64,000 nucleotides of DNA from Catenibacillus scindens (GCF_014202115.1 NZ_JACHFW010000015.1:24812-88811); one strand, 5' to 3'; counted from the first letter of the stretch, positions 9,298 through 19,253 are shown. Notes: generated from the sequence alone by a model not told the origin. Numbers and translations are program-made.

Positions 9298-9552
9298 TTA
9301 TTTCGCTTTTTCGATAATTTCCACAAGTCTCCATCTTTTATCTTTAGATAAAGGTCTTGTTTCCATAACTCTTACTCTGTCGCCAATGTTACAATCATTA
9401 TTTTCATCGTGTGCTTTTAACTTATAAGTTCTATCGACGATTTTTTTGTAAAGTGGATGTCTTACACGGTCCTGTACGGCAACAACGATTGTTTTTTCCA
9501 TCTTATTGCTGACAACGATACCGGTTCTTACTTTTCTAAGATTTCTTTCCAC
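9298..9552 (-). CDS. rpsQ: 30S ribosomal protein S17
   Basis: An 84-residue OB-fold protein binding the 5' domain of 16S rRNA. It has [19 protein letters not shown] at the N-terminus and [18 protein letters not shown] near the end. A longer than usual 90-bp spacer separates it from rpmC. Confidence 0.97.
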   Translation of the reverse strand: MERNLRKVRTGIVVSNKMEKTIVVAVQDRVRHPLYKKIVDRTYKLKAHDENNDCNIGDRVRVMETRPLSKDKRWRLVEIIEKAK

Positions 9553-9642
9553 AACAATGCTCCTTTCTCATGCGCCATCAAAAAGGATGATGGCCTGTGC
9601 GTCTCGCGCACTGCCGTTTTCAGCCATTTCCCAGGCTTTCAA
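9553..9642 (-). other. structured spacer between rpmC and rpsQ
   Basis: A 90-bp spacer with hairpin GCCATC-AAAAAGGAT-GATGGC (about 9582-9602) and a second small pairing GTGCG / CGCAC directly after it. No coding potential was seen and no terminator T-run follows. Confidence 0.45.
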
Positions 9643-9852
9643 TTATTCAGCAACGTTTGCCTTTTCAGTGATGACGGTCTGGATTCTCGCAATATTTTTG
9701 CGAACTTCCTTGATTCTGCTTGTGTTGTCTAACTGGTTTGTTGCATTCTGGAATCTTAAATTAAAAAGTTCCTTTTTTGCGCTTGCTAACTCTGCATTTA
9801 ACTCTGCAACAGTTTTTGCTTTTAATTCTTTAACATAAGTATTAGTTTTCAC
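9643..9852 (-). CDS. rpmC: 50S ribosomal protein L29
   Basis: A 69-residue helical protein near the peptide exit tunnel ([38 protein letters not shown]). Two GTG codons could start it. GTG 9852 has the better-spaced ribosome-binding site (GAAGGCGGTGAT) and the typical N-terminus; GTG 9861 would add three residues. It overlaps the end of rplP by 11 bp. Confidence 0.94.
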   Translation of the reverse strand: MKTNTYVKELKAKTVAELNAELASAKKELFNLRFQNATNQLDNTSRIKEVRKNIARIQTVITEKANVAE

Positions 9853-10279
9853 TGTTATCACCGCCTTCTAAGTCTGCGCGAGAAACAACTTTGCATTTCA
9901 CCGGAAGCTTATGTGTTGCAAGACGAAGAGCCTCTCTGGCAACTTCTTCAGAAACGCCGGAAATTTCAAACATTACACGGCCTGGCTTAACAACAGCTAC
10001 CCAGTATTCCAATGTTCCTTTACCGGAACCCATACGTGTTTCAGCTGGTTTTGTAGTTACTGGTTTATCAGGGAAAATTTTGATCCAAACTTTACCGCCA
10101 CGTTTGATGTAACGTGTCATAGCGATACGGGCAGCCTCGATCTGATTGGATTTGATCCATGCCGGCTCAAGTGCCACAATACCATATTCACCGTAAGTGA
10201 TTTTATTACCACGCTGTGCAGTTCCTCTCATGCTGCCGCGGAACTGTTTACGACGTTTTACTCTTTTTGGCATTAACAT
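9842..10279 (-). CDS. rplP: 50S ribosomal protein L16
   Basis: A 145-residue protein at the A-site tRNA elbow. It opens [19 protein letters not shown] and contains [12 protein letters not shown] [18 protein letters not shown]. Its ATG shares a base with the rpsC stop (TAATG). The C-terminal tail is extended by an acidic stretch ([10 protein letters not shown]), a variable part of the family. Confidence 0.97.
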   Translation of the reverse strand: MLMPKRVKRRKQFRGSMRGTAQRGNKITYGEYGIVALEPAWIKSNQIEAARIAMTRYIKRGGKVWIKIFPDKPVTTKPAETRMGSGKGTLEYWVAVVKPGRVMFEISGVSEEVAREALRLATHKLPVKCKVVSRADLEGGDNSEN

Positions 10280-10935
10280 TATTTATCGCTCCCTTCCTTG
10301 TTGCCCTTCACTGGAAGTACTTCGCCATGGTAGATCCATGTCTTAACACCGATCTTTCCATATGTTGTGTCGGCTTCAGCAAATCCATAGTCAATGTCAG
10401 CTCTAAGTGTCTGAAGTGGAATAGTACCTTCGCTGTAAAATTCTGTACGGGCCATATCTGCTCCGCCGAGACGACCAGAAACAGAAGTCTTAATACCTTT
10501 GCAGCCGGCGCGCATACTTCTCTGCATTGCAGATTTCATAGCACGTCTGAAGGATACACGGTTTTCAAGCTGTGTCGCGATATTTTCAGCAACAAGCTGA
10601 GCGTCTTTATCCGGTCTCTTAACTTCCTTGATGTCGATGAGAAGTTTTTTATTTGTAAGTTTGGAAACTTCACCTTTAACTTTCTCGATCTCGGAACCGC
10701 CCTTACCGATAACAACACCAGGTTTTGCTGTATGAACAATCACTTTTAAGCGATCAGATGCTCTTTCGATCTCGATTCTGGCAATGCCAGCGTTATATAA
10801 TCTCTTTTTAAGGTATTTACGGATGTTATAGTCTTCAACAAGATTATCTGCGAAGTCAGCTTCCGCATACCATTTGGAGTCCCAATCTTTAATAATTCCG
10901 ACTCTCAATCCGTGAGGATTAACTTTCTGTCCCAT
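10279..10935 (-). CDS. rpsC: 30S ribosomal protein S3
   Basis: A 218-residue protein at the mRNA entry site. It starts [20 protein letters not shown]. The KH type 2 domain carries the [12 protein letters not shown] loop (about residues 74-85), and the C-terminal domain has [18 protein letters not shown]. It lies 11 bp after rplV. Confidence 0.97.
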   Translation of the reverse strand: MGQKVNPHGLRVGIIKDWDSKWYAEADFADNLVEDYNIRKYLKKRLYNAGIARIEIERASDRLKVIVHTAKPGVVIGKGGSEIEKVKGEVSKLTNKKLLIDIKEVKRPDKDAQLVAENIATQLENRVSFRRAMKSAMQRSMRAGCKGIKTSVSGRLGGADMARTEFYSEGTIPLQTLRADIDYGFAEADTTYGKIGVKTWIYHGEVLPVKGNKEGSDK

Positions 10936-10946
10936 GATTCTCCTCC

Positions 10947-11333
10947 TTATCTTTCATTGAGCACAACTGTGATATGGCTCGTTCTCTTCTCAATTCTGTA
11001 CGCTCTGCCCTGGGCTCTCGGATGAACACGTTTCATCGTCGGTCCTTTGTTTGCGTAGCACTCTTCAATATAAAGATTGTCTCTGTTCATACCGTTATTG
11101 TTCTCTGCGTTTGCGATGGCAGATTCCAATAACTTTTTGATAATGCTGGATGCATATCTTGGATTGTATGCTAAAATAGCTAATGCGGTCTGTACGTCTT
11201 TGCCTCTGATCGCGTCAAGAACAAAGCACGCCTTCTGTACAGATACTCTCGCGTATGATAATTTTGCGCTTGGTCTTGTATCTTTATTGGCATTTCTCTC
11301 TCTCTTAATCTGGGATCTATGTCCTTTTGCCAT
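10947..11333 (-). CDS. rplV: 50S ribosomal protein L22
   Basis: A 128-residue protein lining the exit tunnel. It has [21 protein letters not shown] and the beta-hairpin region with the conserved ending [19 protein letters not shown]. Its N-terminus is about 15 residues longer and more basic than the shortest L22 proteins, which is common in Clostridia. Confidence 0.97.
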   Translation of the reverse strand: MAKGHRSQIKRERNANKDTRPSAKLSYARVSVQKACFVLDAIRGKDVQTALAILAYNPRYASSIIKKLLESAIANAENNNGMNRDNLYIEECYANKGPTMKRVHPRAQGRAYRIEKRTSHITVVLNER

Positions 11334-11365
11334 GGGATACAGCCTCCTTTCAAACTAACCTATCC

Positions 11366-11644
11366 TTAACGTCTTGCTTTCTTTTCGTCTTTGCCATGAC
11401 CTCTGTAGGTTCTGGTAGCAACGAACTCGCCTAATTTATGTCCAACCATATCTTCTGTAATATATACAGGCACATGTTTTCTTCCGTCATGTACCGCGAT
11501 TGTATGTCCAACCATTTGTGGGAAGATAGTGGAACGGCGGGACCAGGTTTTGATTACGCTCTTGTCCCCGGCTGCGTTCATGGCATCTACTTTTTTAAGT
11601 AAATGAGCATCTGCAAATGGTCCTTTTTTAAGTGATCTGGCCAT
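11366..11644 (-). CDS. rpsS: 30S ribosomal protein S19
   Basis: A 92-residue protein of the 30S head ([39 protein letters not shown]). It sits between rplB and rplV with 22-bp and 32-bp gaps. Confidence 0.97.
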   Translation of the reverse strand: MARSLKKGPFADAHLLKKVDAMNAAGDKSVIKTWSRRSTIFPQMVGHTIAVHDGRKHVPVYITEDMVGHKLGEFVATRTYRGHGKDEKKARR

Positions 11645-11666
11645 TGAATAAACCTCCTTAGATTAA

Positions 11667-12512
11667 TTATTTAATAATACTTCCGTCACGTCTTCTTACG
11701 ATCATTTTGTTAGACTTTTTGTTTTTCTTACGAGTCTTGAGACCCAGTGCCGGTTTGCCCCATGGAGTCATCGGGCCGGAACGTCCGATCGGCGCTCTAC
11801 CTTCACCACCACCGTGTGGATGGTCGTTAGGGTTCATAACAGAACCGCGAACTGTAGGACGGATACCCATGTGACGTTTACGTCCAGCCTTACCGATATT
11901 GATCAGCTCATGGTCGCCATTGCCAACAACACCGATGGTTGCTCTGCCTGCGATAGGCACCATTCTCATCTCGCCGGAAGGTAATCTAAGGGTTGCATAT
12001 TTGCCTTCTTTAGCCATTAACTGAGCGGAGTTACCAGCGGAACGAACAAGCTGTCCGCCTTTGCCAGGATGAAGCTCAATGTTGTGAAGTTCTGTACCAA
12101 CAGGAATCTCAGAAAGAGGTAAGCAGTTGCCCACTCTGATTTCAGCCTCAGGTCCATTCATAACCTTCATGCCTACTTTTAATCCGTTAGGTGCAAGGAT
12201 ATATGCTTTCTCGCCGTCTGCATAGCAGATCAGAGCGATGTTTGCTGTTCTGTTAGGATCGTACTCGATGGATTTAACTGTAGCCGGAATACCATCCTTG
12301 TGATTTCTCTTGAAATCAATGATTCTATATTTTTTCTTGGCGCCGCCGCCGTGATGTCTTACTGTGATTTTTCCCTGACTATTACGTCCGGCATGCTTTT
12401 TAAGGGCTACTACAAGTGATTTCTCCGGAGTGGATTTTGTAATTTCGGAAAAATCGGAGCCGGTCATATGTCTTCTGGAAGGTGTATATGGGTTATATGT
12501 TTTGATACCCAT
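11667..12512 (-). CDS. rplB: 50S ribosomal protein L2
   Basis: A 281-residue protein needed for subunit joining and peptidyl transfer. It has [20 protein letters not shown], the RNA-binding core [20 protein letters not shown], and the C-terminal signature [15 protein letters not shown] with the conserved histidine. ATG 12512 is preceded by AAAGGAG. An in-frame TTG 18 bp further upstream is less likely. Confidence 0.97.
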   Translation of the reverse strand: MGIKTYNPYTPSRRHMTGSDFSEITKSTPEKSLVVALKKHAGRNSQGKITVRHHGGGAKKKYRIIDFKRNHKDGIPATVKSIEYDPNRTANIALICYADGEKAYILAPNGLKVGMKVMNGPEAEIRVGNCLPLSEIPVGTELHNIELHPGKGGQLVRSAGNSAQLMAKEGKYATLRLPSGEMRMVPIAGRATIGVVGNGDHELINIGKAGRKRHMGIRPTVRGSVMNPNDHPHGGGEGRAPIGRSGPMTPWGKPALGLKTRKKNKKSNKMIVRRRDGSIIK

Positions 12513-12675
12513 TATATTCACTCCTTTCAAATGTCAATTTAATATCACGCTTTTATTGCGTTTAGGCGAAACGCTTCCGGGCGTTTCTTTATATGGTTAC
12601 TGTCTATGGATAAGACGGGTATGTTCCAACCAGCTTCGTCCATCGCTACCGCCTGGACTTAGCAAGTTGTCACAG
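12513..12675 (-). other. structured spacer between rplW and rplB
   Basis: A 163-bp non-coding spacer within the operon. It holds a perfect 7-bp hairpin GAAACGC-TTCCGG-GCGTTTC (about 12574-12597). A small T-rich tract lies on the plus-strand side only, so on the transcribed strand it is not a terminator. Confidence 0.45.
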
Positions 12676-12975
12676 TTACAGACCTTGGAAGATTTCGATA
12701 TCTTTGCTCTCGTCTGTCAGTTTAACGATCGCTTTCTTTGTCTTGGCTGTGCGTCCGAAGGTCATGCCTCTTCTCTTTACTTTACCGTCGTTGTTCATTG
12801 TATTTACAGAAGCAACTTTTGTTCCCTCGAACATTTTTTCAACAGCTTCTTTGATCTGAGCTTTTGTCGCGTCCGGATGAACGAAGAATGTGTACTTCTT
12901 CTCAGCCATGGCGTTCATGCTTTTTTCTGTAATAACCGGTCTAAGGATTACATCATAATATTTTAAATCTGCCAT
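12676..12975 (-). CDS. rplW: 50S ribosomal protein L23
   Basis: A 99-residue protein at the tunnel exit that docks trigger factor and SRP. It has [17 protein letters not shown] and the loop sequence [20 protein letters not shown]. Its ATG overlaps the rplD stop by one base (TAATG). Confidence 0.97.
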   Translation of the reverse strand: MADLKYYDVILRPVITEKSMNAMAEKKYTFFVHPDATKAQIKEAVEKMFEGTKVASVNTMNNDGKVKRRGMTFGRTAKTKKAIVKLTDESKDIEIFQGL

Positions 12976-13595
12976 TATGCGTACACCTCCTGGATCGTAT
13001 CAACAGCATCTTTTGTAACGACTACTGTGTCGTATTTTAAGATGTCATATACATTGATTGTGTTTGTCAGAGCTGTCTTTACAGTAGGAATATTTCTCGC
13101 GGATAAAAATACATTGTCGTTCTTTTCGTTAAGGACTACTAATGCTTTTGTCACCTTCAGGTTATTCATAACAGCCTGGAATTTCTTTGTCTTGATCTCG
13201 TCCATGTTAAAGGAATCAAGAACGATGAATTTATTTTCATTCACTTTAGAAGTAAGAACAGACTTGAGAGCCAGTCTTCTTTCTTTCTTGTTGATCTTAA
13301 ACTCGTAATTTCTTGGCTTTGGAGCGAATACTACGCCGCCGCCTGTCCACTGAGGCGCTCTTGTTGAACCCTGTCTTGCGTGGCCTGTTCCTTTCTGTCT
13401 CCAAGGTTTCTTTCCACCGCCGGAAACTTCGGAACGATTTCTGGCACTCTGTGTGCCCTGACGTTTAGCAGCAAGATGATTGACTACTGCCATGTGAACT
13501 AAATGCTCGTTAACTTCCACACCGAAGATCGCATCATTCAGTTCCATTTCGCCAACCTGATTGCCTTCAATATTGTAAACAGATACTTTTGCCAT
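12975..13595 (-). CDS. rplD: 50S ribosomal protein L4
   Basis: A 206-residue protein lining the exit tunnel. In Escherichia coli it also regulates the S10 operon; that role is not shown here. The tunnel loop has [23 protein letters not shown] 13595 ([11 protein letters not shown]) was chosen over an upstream codon because GGAAGGAGGACATACAG precedes it. Confidence 0.96.
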   Translation of the reverse strand: MAKVSVYNIEGNQVGEMELNDAIFGVEVNEHLVHMAVVNHLAAKRQGTQSARNRSEVSGGGKKPWRQKGTGHARQGSTRAPQWTGGGVVFAPKPRNYEFKINKKERRLALKSVLTSKVNENKFIVLDSFNMDEIKTKKFQAVMNNLKVTKALVVLNEKNDNVFLSARNIPTVKTALTNTINVYDILKYDTVVVTKDAVDTIQEVYA

Positions 13596-13622
13596 CTGTA
13601 TGTCCTCCTTCCTTAAAAGCAA

Positions 13623-14252
13623 TTACGCTTTTACTGATTCTTTAAGCATTACCAGAGATTTCTTTGGTCCTGGAACGGAACCCTTTACAAGGATCAGGTT
13701 CTGATCAGCGTCAACTCTGACAACTTCCAGATTCTGAACAGTTACTTTCACAGCGCCCATATGTCCCGGCATGTGTTTGCCTTTGAATACGCGGCCTGGA
13801 GTTGTTGCAGAACCGTTGGAACCTGCATGTCTGTGGTACTTGGAACCGTGAGCCATAGGTCCTCTGGACTGTCCGTGTCTCTTGATAGCGCCCTGGAATC
13901 CTTTACCTTTGGATTTTGCAGTGGCATCGATTTTATCACCAACAGCGAAAATATCCGCTTTGATTTCCTGGCCTAATGTGTAGCTTTCTGCGTCTTCAAG
14001 TTTAAACTCTTTGACAAATCTCTTCGCAGATACGCCAGCTTTTGCAAAGTGGCCTTTTTTCGGTTTGTTTACCAGTTTTTCTCTGATGTCGCCAAATCCA
14101 ACCTGGATTGCGCTGTAACCGTCATTCTCAACAGTCTTAACCTGTGTTACCACGCATGGCCCTGCCTGAAGGACAGTTACCGGAGTTAAAACTCCATCTT
14201 CATTAAAAATCTGAGTCATTCCAACTTTTGTTGTTAAAATTGCTTTCTTCAT
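13623..14252 (-). CDS. rplC: 50S ribosomal protein L3
   Basis: A 209-residue protein that reaches the peptidyl transferase centre. It has [20 protein letters not shown] and the conserved extended loop [20 protein letters not shown]. It lies 27 bp before rplD. Confidence 0.97.
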   Translation of the reverse strand: MKKAILTTKVGMTQIFNEDGVLTPVTVLQAGPCVVTQVKTVENDGYSAIQVGFGDIREKLVNKPKKGHFAKAGVSAKRFVKEFKLEDAESYTLGQEIKADIFAVGDKIDATAKSKGKGFQGAIKRHGQSRGPMAHGSKYHRHAGSNGSATTPGRVFKGKHMPGHMGAVKVTVQNLEVVRVDADQNLILVKGSVPGPKKSLVMLKESVKA

Positions 14253-14381
14253 TCTAAGAATGCACCTCCTGTTTTAATCTACAGCGGAGCGCTCTCGCGC
14301 TCATCCTAGACGGTCTACTATGAGTATTCGGTGTATCCCGATTCATCTATATAAACCCTAAGGATCGTCAACTTAAATCAA
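14253..14381 (-). other. spacer between rpsJ and rplC
   Basis: A 129-bp non-coding spacer. A short hairpin GAGCG-CTCT-CGCTC-like element lies near 14286-14302; otherwise no clear signal is visible. The rplC ribosome-binding site AGGAGGTGC is at its downstream end. Confidence 0.4.
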
Positions 14382-14699
14382 TTATTTTGTCTTCATCTTG
14401 ATGTCGATGTAAACGCCTGCCGGCATCTCCAGTCTGGATAATGCGTCAACAGTCTTCTGAGTCGGTGTAATGATATCAATGAGTCTCTTGTGAGTTCTCT
14501 GTTCAAACTGTTCTCTGGAATCTTTATATTTGTGAACAGCTCTCAGAATTGTAACAACTTCCTTCTTTGTAGGTAATGGCACCGGTCCGCTCACCTTAGA
14601 TCCAGTCTTTTTAACAGTTTCAATAATTTTTCCAGCACTCTGATCAATGAGTTTGTGATCATATGCCTTGAGAGTGATTCTCATTACTTGACTTGCCAT
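14382..14699 (-). CDS. rpsJ: 30S ribosomal protein S10
   Basis: A 105-residue protein of the 30S head, and the NusE partner of NusB in antitermination. It has [20 protein letters not shown] and the loop [19 protein letters not shown]. The frame is open about 29 codons further upstream. ATG 14699 was chosen for its AAAAGGAGGCGGC site and canonical [11 protein letters not shown] start. It is the first gene of the operon. Confidence 0.97.
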   Translation of the reverse strand: MASQVMRITLKAYDHKLIDQSAGKIIETVKKTGSKVSGPVPLPTKKEVVTILRAVHKYKDSREQFEQRTHKRLIDIITPTQKTVDALSRLEMPAGVYIDIKMKTK

Positions 14700-14925
14700 A
14701 AAAAAAGCCGCCTCCTTTTCGCACTTCATTGCAGTACGACAAGCGGTGACTGTACACTCGCCCGTGTGTATCCTTAACACTCTCACACGCGCTTCTGCTC
14801 TCAGGCAGATTGTTTACTTGGTACAGTGACTTGTCGCCAGTTTTCTTAACTTGACATTCGCTCCACGGAACACCTGCAAAATCCTGCAGCAACCTCACGC
14901 TTCATCGCTATCAATGTCACAACAT
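14700..14925 (-). promoter_or_regulatory. 5' leader of the S10 operon
   Basis: About 225 nt separate the predicted transcription start from rpsJ. The leader is rich in potential pairings; GACTTGTCG and CGACAAGCGGTGACTGTAC-type segments can fold back on each other. S10-operon leaders in other bacteria are targets of ribosomal-protein feedback. Whether that holds here cannot be told from the sequence. Confidence 0.5.
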
Positions 14926-14930
14926 CAGAT

Positions 14931-14959
14931 ATTATACACGAAAGCTTCTCTCATTTCAA
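14931..14959 (-). promoter_or_regulatory. strong promoter of the S10-spc operon
   Basis: On the minus strand: -35 TTGAAA (14954-14959), a 17-bp spacer ending in TG, and a perfect -10 TATAAT (14931-14936). The run of T bases further upstream (A-rich on the other strand) could act as an UP element, as expected for a ribosomal protein promoter. Confidence 0.85.
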
Positions 14960-15210
14960 GGATTTTTTTACATTTTCATGGAAATATTTTTCAACAAAAT
15001 TTACCGTATTATCTTTTCGTTTTTATCTAATAGTACCAGTTTTTCCCGCACTGTCCCTTTATACGCCTATCTATGTGCTGCCTTATCATTCTGTGCTTTC
15101 ATCGCAAAATCTTTACACAAGTTTAATATGTAGTTGATAACACTTTGCTATAAATCTGATATAATAGCTTCAGATGATATCCTCATATGACAAAAAAGGA
15201 GGAACATTTT
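14960..15210 (+). promoter_or_regulatory. divergent control region with promoter for the phospholipase-like gene
   Basis: This stretch separates the S10 operon from the rightward genes. On the plus strand an extended -10 TGATATAAT is seen (TATAAT 15160-15165). TTGATA at 15134-15139 is 20 bp away, so the -35 contact is weak. AAAAAAGGAGG lies just before ATG 15211. No gene was seen between 14960 and 15150. Confidence 0.55.
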
Positions 15211-16077
15211 ATGCCATCCACATACGCCCATTTTTGTTTTGGCAGGGAAATCTACAAACGTCTCCCCGCTGCCATCAAAAATATAGTGGGGGAGCAGCCA
15301 CAGCTTTTTAATATTGGTCTCCACGGCCCGGACATCTTTTTTTATTATAAACCTCTGACTAACAATCCTGTCAATACCCTTGGTTTTCGTATGCACAACC
15401 AGCCGGCTTCAGATTTTTTTCTCTATGCGGCCGACGTGCTGGAAGACTTTAAAAAAGGATCCCCGGAATATAAAGCCTCCCTATCTTACTTGATGGGCTT
15501 TATCTGTCATTTTGTTCTGGACAGCACATGCCATGGCTATATTGAAAATAAGATCCGTGTATCCGGCCTTTCCCACACTACGATCGAAACAGAGTTTGAC
15601 CGGCATCTTATGATAAAAGACCATTTAAACCCATTGAGCCATCATCTTACCGATCACATTCATCCAACTCCAGAAAATGTTTTGATCATCCACCATTTTT
15701 TTGACGAATTGACGGTCCGCCAGATTTATAAAAGTTTAAAATCTATGATCTGGTACAACGATCTTTTGGTAGCCCCCGGAAAGATCAAGCGCAGTCTCAT
15801 CTTGGCCCTTTTAAAACTTACCGGGAATTACAGGGAAATGCATGGACTCATTGTCAGCCGGCAACCTGTTGAAACATGCAGCGATAGCTGCCTGCGCCTC
15901 GAAAAACTTTTTACAAAGGCCATTGAACTTGGACTGACTCTTCTAAAAAACTACTGGGATTATATTATAAATAATGAACCGATAGACAAATATTTTATCC
16001 GGACCTTCGGTCCTGAGATGAACTGGCAGTCTATTCCGGTATATTCATATCAGGAGGAACTCACCTATGAAATTTAA
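15211..16077 (+). CDS. zinc-dependent phospholipase C-like protein
   Basis: A 288-residue protein of the Zn_dep_PLPC fold. The N-terminus MPSTYAHFCFG carries His7; the motif LHGPDIFFYY gives His38 and Asp41, and HFVLDSTCHGYIE gives further His/Asp metal ligands, the pattern of this hydrolase family. There is no signal peptide, so unlike clostridial toxin phospholipases it is probably cytoplasmic. The substrate is unknown. Start 15211 has an AAGGAGG site; an in-frame ATG at 15187 lacks one. It overlaps the downstream MFS gene by 11 bp. Confidence 0.75.
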   Translation: MPSTYAHFCFGREIYKRLPAAIKNIVGEQPQLFNIGLHGPDIFFYYKPLTNNPVNTLGFRMHNQPASDFFLYAADVLEDFKKGSPEYKASLSYLMGFICHFVLDSTCHGYIENKIRVSGLSHTTIETEFDRHLMIKDHLNPLSHHLTDHIHPTPENVLIIHHFFDELTVRQIYKSLKSMIWYNDLLVAPGKIKRSLILALLKLTGNYREMHGLIVSRQPVETCSDSCLRLEKLFTKAIELGLTLLKNYWDYIINNEPIDKYFIRTFGPEMNWQSIPVYSYQEELTYEI

Positions 16078-17314
16078 GTTAAAACGTTTAGAGTTAAAAT
16101 GGGTACTCTACGACGTAGGAAACTCGGCATTTACTCTGCTCATATCAACGATCATGCCTATTTATTTCAACTATCTGGCAGGAAACGCCGGGATCTCTGA
16201 TGTGGACTACCTGGCTTACTGGGGATACGCCACATCCATCTCCACAGTCATCGTGGCCATTTTAGGGCCCACCCTTGGAACTGTATCCGACCTTAAAGGC
16301 TTTAAGAAAAAGATTTTCATGGCAGCGCTGCTCGTCGGTGCCATTGGATGCATCTTCCTGGGATTTATGTCCTCCTGGCTGTGGTTTCTTCTGATCTTTG
16401 TCATCGCAAAATCCGCTTACTCTCTAAGTCTGGTTGTCTATGACTCTATGCTGACCGACGTGACCACCAAAGATCGTATGGACGAGGTGTCCGCTCACGG
16501 CTACGCCTGGGGGTATATCGGAAGCTGTATCCCTTTTATTTTAAGTCTGCTCCTTGTCTTATTTTACGAAAATATAGGACTGACCATGTCCGCTGCCATG
16601 AGTATCGCTTTCCTTCTCATCGCTTTGTGGTGGCTGTTTCTTGCCGTTCCTTTACTTCGTTCTTACGAGCAGAAATACTATGTGTCAGCTCAGAGTCATC
16701 CGGTGCGCTCATCCTTCTCCCGTCTGGGACATATCTTTCGTGAACTGGGCAATAATAAAAAAATACTGTTTTTCCTTATTGCCTTTTTCTTCTATATTGA
16801 TGGTGTCTACACCATCATTGATATGGCCACAGCCTACGGAACTGCCCTGGGCCTGGATACCACCGGACTTTTGCTGGCTCTTTTGCTGACCCAGATCGTG
16901 GCATTTCCGGCGGCCCTGATCTTCGGACGCCTTTCAAGAAAAATGGCCATTGGCCGGATCATTATGATCTGTATCGCCGCCTACTTTATCATCGCCCTTT
17001 ACGGTATGGGCCTTAATGAGCAGTACCAGTTCTGGATTTTGGCCGTATGCGTGGGCATTTTCCAGGGAGCTATCCAGTCCATGTCCCGCTCTTACTTTGC
17101 CAAGATCATCCCGGCAAATCAGTCAGGAGAGTATTTCGGCGTCTACGACATCTGCGGAAAAGGCGCCTCCTTCGCCGGCACGACCCTTGTGTCTTTCGTA
17201 AGCCAGGCCACTGGCAATGTCAATCTGGGGGTGGGCGCCCTGTCAGTGATGTTCGCCATCGGCTTTGTTTTCTTTATCCTGGCTGACAACAAAGCAAAAG
17301 AAGTTTCTATATAA
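16067..17314 (+). CDS. MFS transporter, UMF1/Atg22-like
   Basis: A 415-residue integral membrane protein with about twelve hydrophobic segments. It opens with the characteristic ELKWVLYDVGNSAFTLLIST of the UMF1 family, whose vacuolar relative Atg22 exports amino acids. The bacterial substrates are unknown. The start lies inside the end of the upstream gene with CAGGAGGAACTC ahead of it, so the two are coupled. Confidence 0.85.
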   Translation: MKFKLKRLELKWVLYDVGNSAFTLLISTIMPIYFNYLAGNAGISDVDYLAYWGYATSISTVIVAILGPTLGTVSDLKGFKKKIFMAALLVGAIGCIFLGFMSSWLWFLLIFVIAKSAYSLSLVVYDSMLTDVTTKDRMDEVSAHGYAWGYIGSCIPFILSLLLVLFYENIGLTMSAAMSIAFLLIALWWLFLAVPLLRSYEQKYYVSAQSHPVRSSFSRLGHIFRELGNNKKILFFLIAFFFYIDGVYTIIDMATAYGTALGLDTTGLLLALLLTQIVAFPAALIFGRLSRKMAIGRIIMICIAAYFIIALYGMGLNEQYQFWILAVCVGIFQGAIQSMSRSYFAKIIPANQSGEYFGVYDICGKGASFAGTTLVSFVSQATGNVNLGVGALSVMFAIGFVFFILADNKAKEVSI

Positions 17315-17342
17315 TAATCGAAAATGCATGAGGTGAATCGTT

Positions 17343-17483
17343 ATGAAAATGAGACATTTGAAACTGTTGAAAAAAATCTTTATCGGCGGCTCCATTCTGC
17401 TTCCAGTATTTGCCGCACTCCTTGTGGTGCCTGTCACTGCAGCTTCCAGGATCATGGCTTCTGAAGACACCCAGATGATCTGA
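17343..17483 (+). CDS. small membrane peptide of 46 residues
   Basis: A short frame starting ATG 17343 with AGGTGAATCG upstream and ending TGA 17481-17483. The product begins MKMRHLKLLKKIFIGGS, then has a hydrophobic stretch (about residues 13-34) ending VTAAS, and a short acidic tail (ASEDTQMI). It could be a single-pass membrane peptide or a short secreted peptide after cleavage at TAA-S. It lies 28 bp after the MFS gene in the same direction and just before a strong hairpin. I recognise no family. Confidence 0.5.
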   Translation: MKMRHLKLLKKIFIGGSILLPVFAALLVVPVTAASRIMASEDTQMI

Positions 17484-17498
17484 AAAAGTATTCGTTCA

Positions 17499-17536
17499 CG
17501 AAGAAGGGGCGCCACATTCGCGGCGCCCCTTCTTCG
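17499..17536. terminator. strong hairpin between converging genes
   Basis: CGAAGAAGGGGCGCC (17499-17513) pairs perfectly with GGCGCCCCTTCTTCG (17522-17536) around an 8-nt loop. T-runs are weak on both sides, but the position between converging units suggests a bidirectional terminator. Confidence 0.7.
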
Positions 17537-17555
17537 CGGTAAAAAGGAGAAAAAC

Positions 17556-19193
17556 TTATTGCTGCTGAGCAAGCCAGTCATTTAACTGATTCTGATATTC
17601 TTCAATAATTTTTGGAAGACCGGATTCATCCAGTTTCTTCAAGAATGCGTCATAATGATCCTGCTCAGCCACACCGGAGTCAATAGCCGGAAGATACTCG
17701 GCGATAACATTGGCAACGGCTGAAATTTCATTGGAAATAGCATTTGTATCACAGATAAAACCTAAGTAAGCGCTTGTCTGTGCATTTTCCATTTCTTCCA
17801 GGGCAATGTCACGGAAGTCTGCGGACTGTCCGTCCCAAGGAAGTACAAGGAACTGATTGCCGTAAATAAAATCACAGGTGTGGTAAGCGCAGTTGTTGGC
17901 ATCCTGTCCGTCCATGAAATATGCCACGCCGTCTTTGACCTGATAATGCACGCCCTCAACACCCCATGCGAGAAGGTTGCAAATACGTGCATCGGTGTAC
18001 ATCATGTTCAGGAACTTAATAGCTGCTTCCGGTTCCTGAGAAGTCGTCGGAACGGTCCACACGAATTTAGATGTTGTTGATGTTGAAATCGGCATCGTTA
18101 CCATCTTTACACAGGTCATCGGCATACCGCATGTAGCGGATTTGCTCACTTCAACACCAATTTCGCTCTGGGAAAAATAGGAAAATGCAGCGTTGGATTT
18201 TACCATTTCCTCAGCTTTGTCTGTCTGAGTTGTAACATCGCCGTAAACATATCCTTTTTCATACCAGTCATGCATAACTTCATACATCTTATGGTATTCT
18301 TCTGTAGCAAAGTTATTAACAATTGTCGGATCGCTTCCGTCAGGATTAATAGCAATAAACTTGTTTGTATCGCCAAGCTGATCATAGCATGTATCATCGG
18401 CAAAATTATTTTCTCCTACATAGGTTCCGCCCAGGGGCAAACATGTGCCGACAAGGTCAGAGGCAACAATACCGGCCAGATAATTCCACTTGTCGCTTTC
18501 TTTTACCGCCTGGAGAATCTCTTCATACTCTTCCAGAGTTGTCATGTTCTGAGCTTTTTCAAGAAGTCCAAGGTCTTCAAGAACATCTGTCCGCATAACG
18601 ATATAATTGCTTGTCACAAGAGAACGGTACGTCGTTACGCCGTAAATCTTCCCATTAATCGTTGTCGCCTGAAGCAGTTCTTCACCGAGAGTATCAATAA
18701 TTCCCTGGCCATACTCCTGGAGCAGTTCACTGATATCCATAAACTGATTCTGGGATACCATTGTAGTAAATCCTGCGGTTCCGGAAGGCATCGTTACCAT
18801 TAAGTCAAAAGGCTCTGATGAGGACATTTTCAAATTAATCTGCTGAGCATAGTTGCCGGGCTCAAGCATTTCCAGTGTAACATGTGTGTTAATCTCCGGT
18901 TCCGTGATCTCATTGACCGCGTCTTCAACATCCTGAAGCCCCTGCGGAATCGGCCCCATAGACAAAATTGTCACCTTAATCTCGGCCATATCCTCCAGTG
19001 GCTCATCGGCCTCCCCGTTATCTGCGGCAGCGGCCTCACTTCCGCTCTCGCTCACAGCCCCGCTGTCAGATGCCGCGGTTGTCTCATTTCCCCCATTACC
19101 TGCGCCGGAAGCGGATTCATTGTTTCCACAGGCTGCCATGGACATTGCCAGACAGGCTGCCATTAATAATGCTGTTACTCTTCCTTTCATCAC
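17556..19193 (-). CDS. extracellular solute-binding lipoprotein (DUF3502-type)
   Basis: A 545-residue ABC-transporter binding protein anchored by a lipid. It has a signal peptide and lipobox (LAMSMAACGN), then a Ser/Gly/Glu-rich linker, then a long family 1-like binding fold. The C-terminal segment (about 460-545, NEISAVANVIAEYLPAID and the QLNDWLAQQQ end) resembles DUF3502 proteins, which usually bind oligosaccharides. No permease or ATPase gene is nearby, so it is an orphan here. Its own promoter is visible at 19254-19282. Confidence 0.82.
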   Translation of the reverse strand: MMKGRVTALLMAACLAMSMAACGNNESASGAGNGGNETTAASDSGAVSESGSEAAAADNGEADEPLEDMAEIKVTILSMGPIPQGLQDVEDAVNEITEPEINTHVTLEMLEPGNYAQQINLKMSSSEPFDLMVTMPSGTAGFTTMVSQNQFMDISELLQEYGQGIIDTLGEELLQATTINGKIYGVTTYRSLVTSNYIVMRTDVLEDLGLLEKAQNMTTLEEYEEILQAVKESDKWNYLAGIVASDLVGTCLPLGGTYVGENNFADDTCYDQLGDTNKFIAINPDGSDPTIVNNFATEEYHKMYEVMHDWYEKGYVYGDVTTQTDKAEEMVKSNAAFSYFSQSEIGVEVSKSATCGMPMTCVKMVTMPISTSTTSKFVWTVPTTSQEPEAAIKFLNMMYTDARICNLLAWGVEGVHYQVKDGVAYFMDGQDANNCAYHTCDFIYGNQFLVLPWDGQSADFRDIALEEMENAQTSAYLGFICDTNAISNEISAVANVIAEYLPAIDSGVAEQDHYDAFLKKLDESGLPKIIEEYQNQLNDWLAQQQ

Positions 19194-19253
19194 AAATAAC
19201 CTCCCGTTATTCCTGTTTGTTTTAAGCAGCGGCCGCAGCTTTGTTATGTATTT

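Noticed and set aside
10216..10749. Plus-strand open frame of 177 codons across rpsC and rplP
   Set aside because: It is antisense to two ribosomal protein genes, with Cys/Phe-rich non-protein-like composition.
14659..14898. Possible leader peptide in the S10 operon leader
   Set aside because: The frame overlaps the rpsJ start region out of frame and lacks a ribosome-binding site.
15211..16077. Secreted phospholipase C toxin
   Set aside because: There is no signal peptide and the context (MFS transporter) does not suggest a toxin; only the fold is shared.
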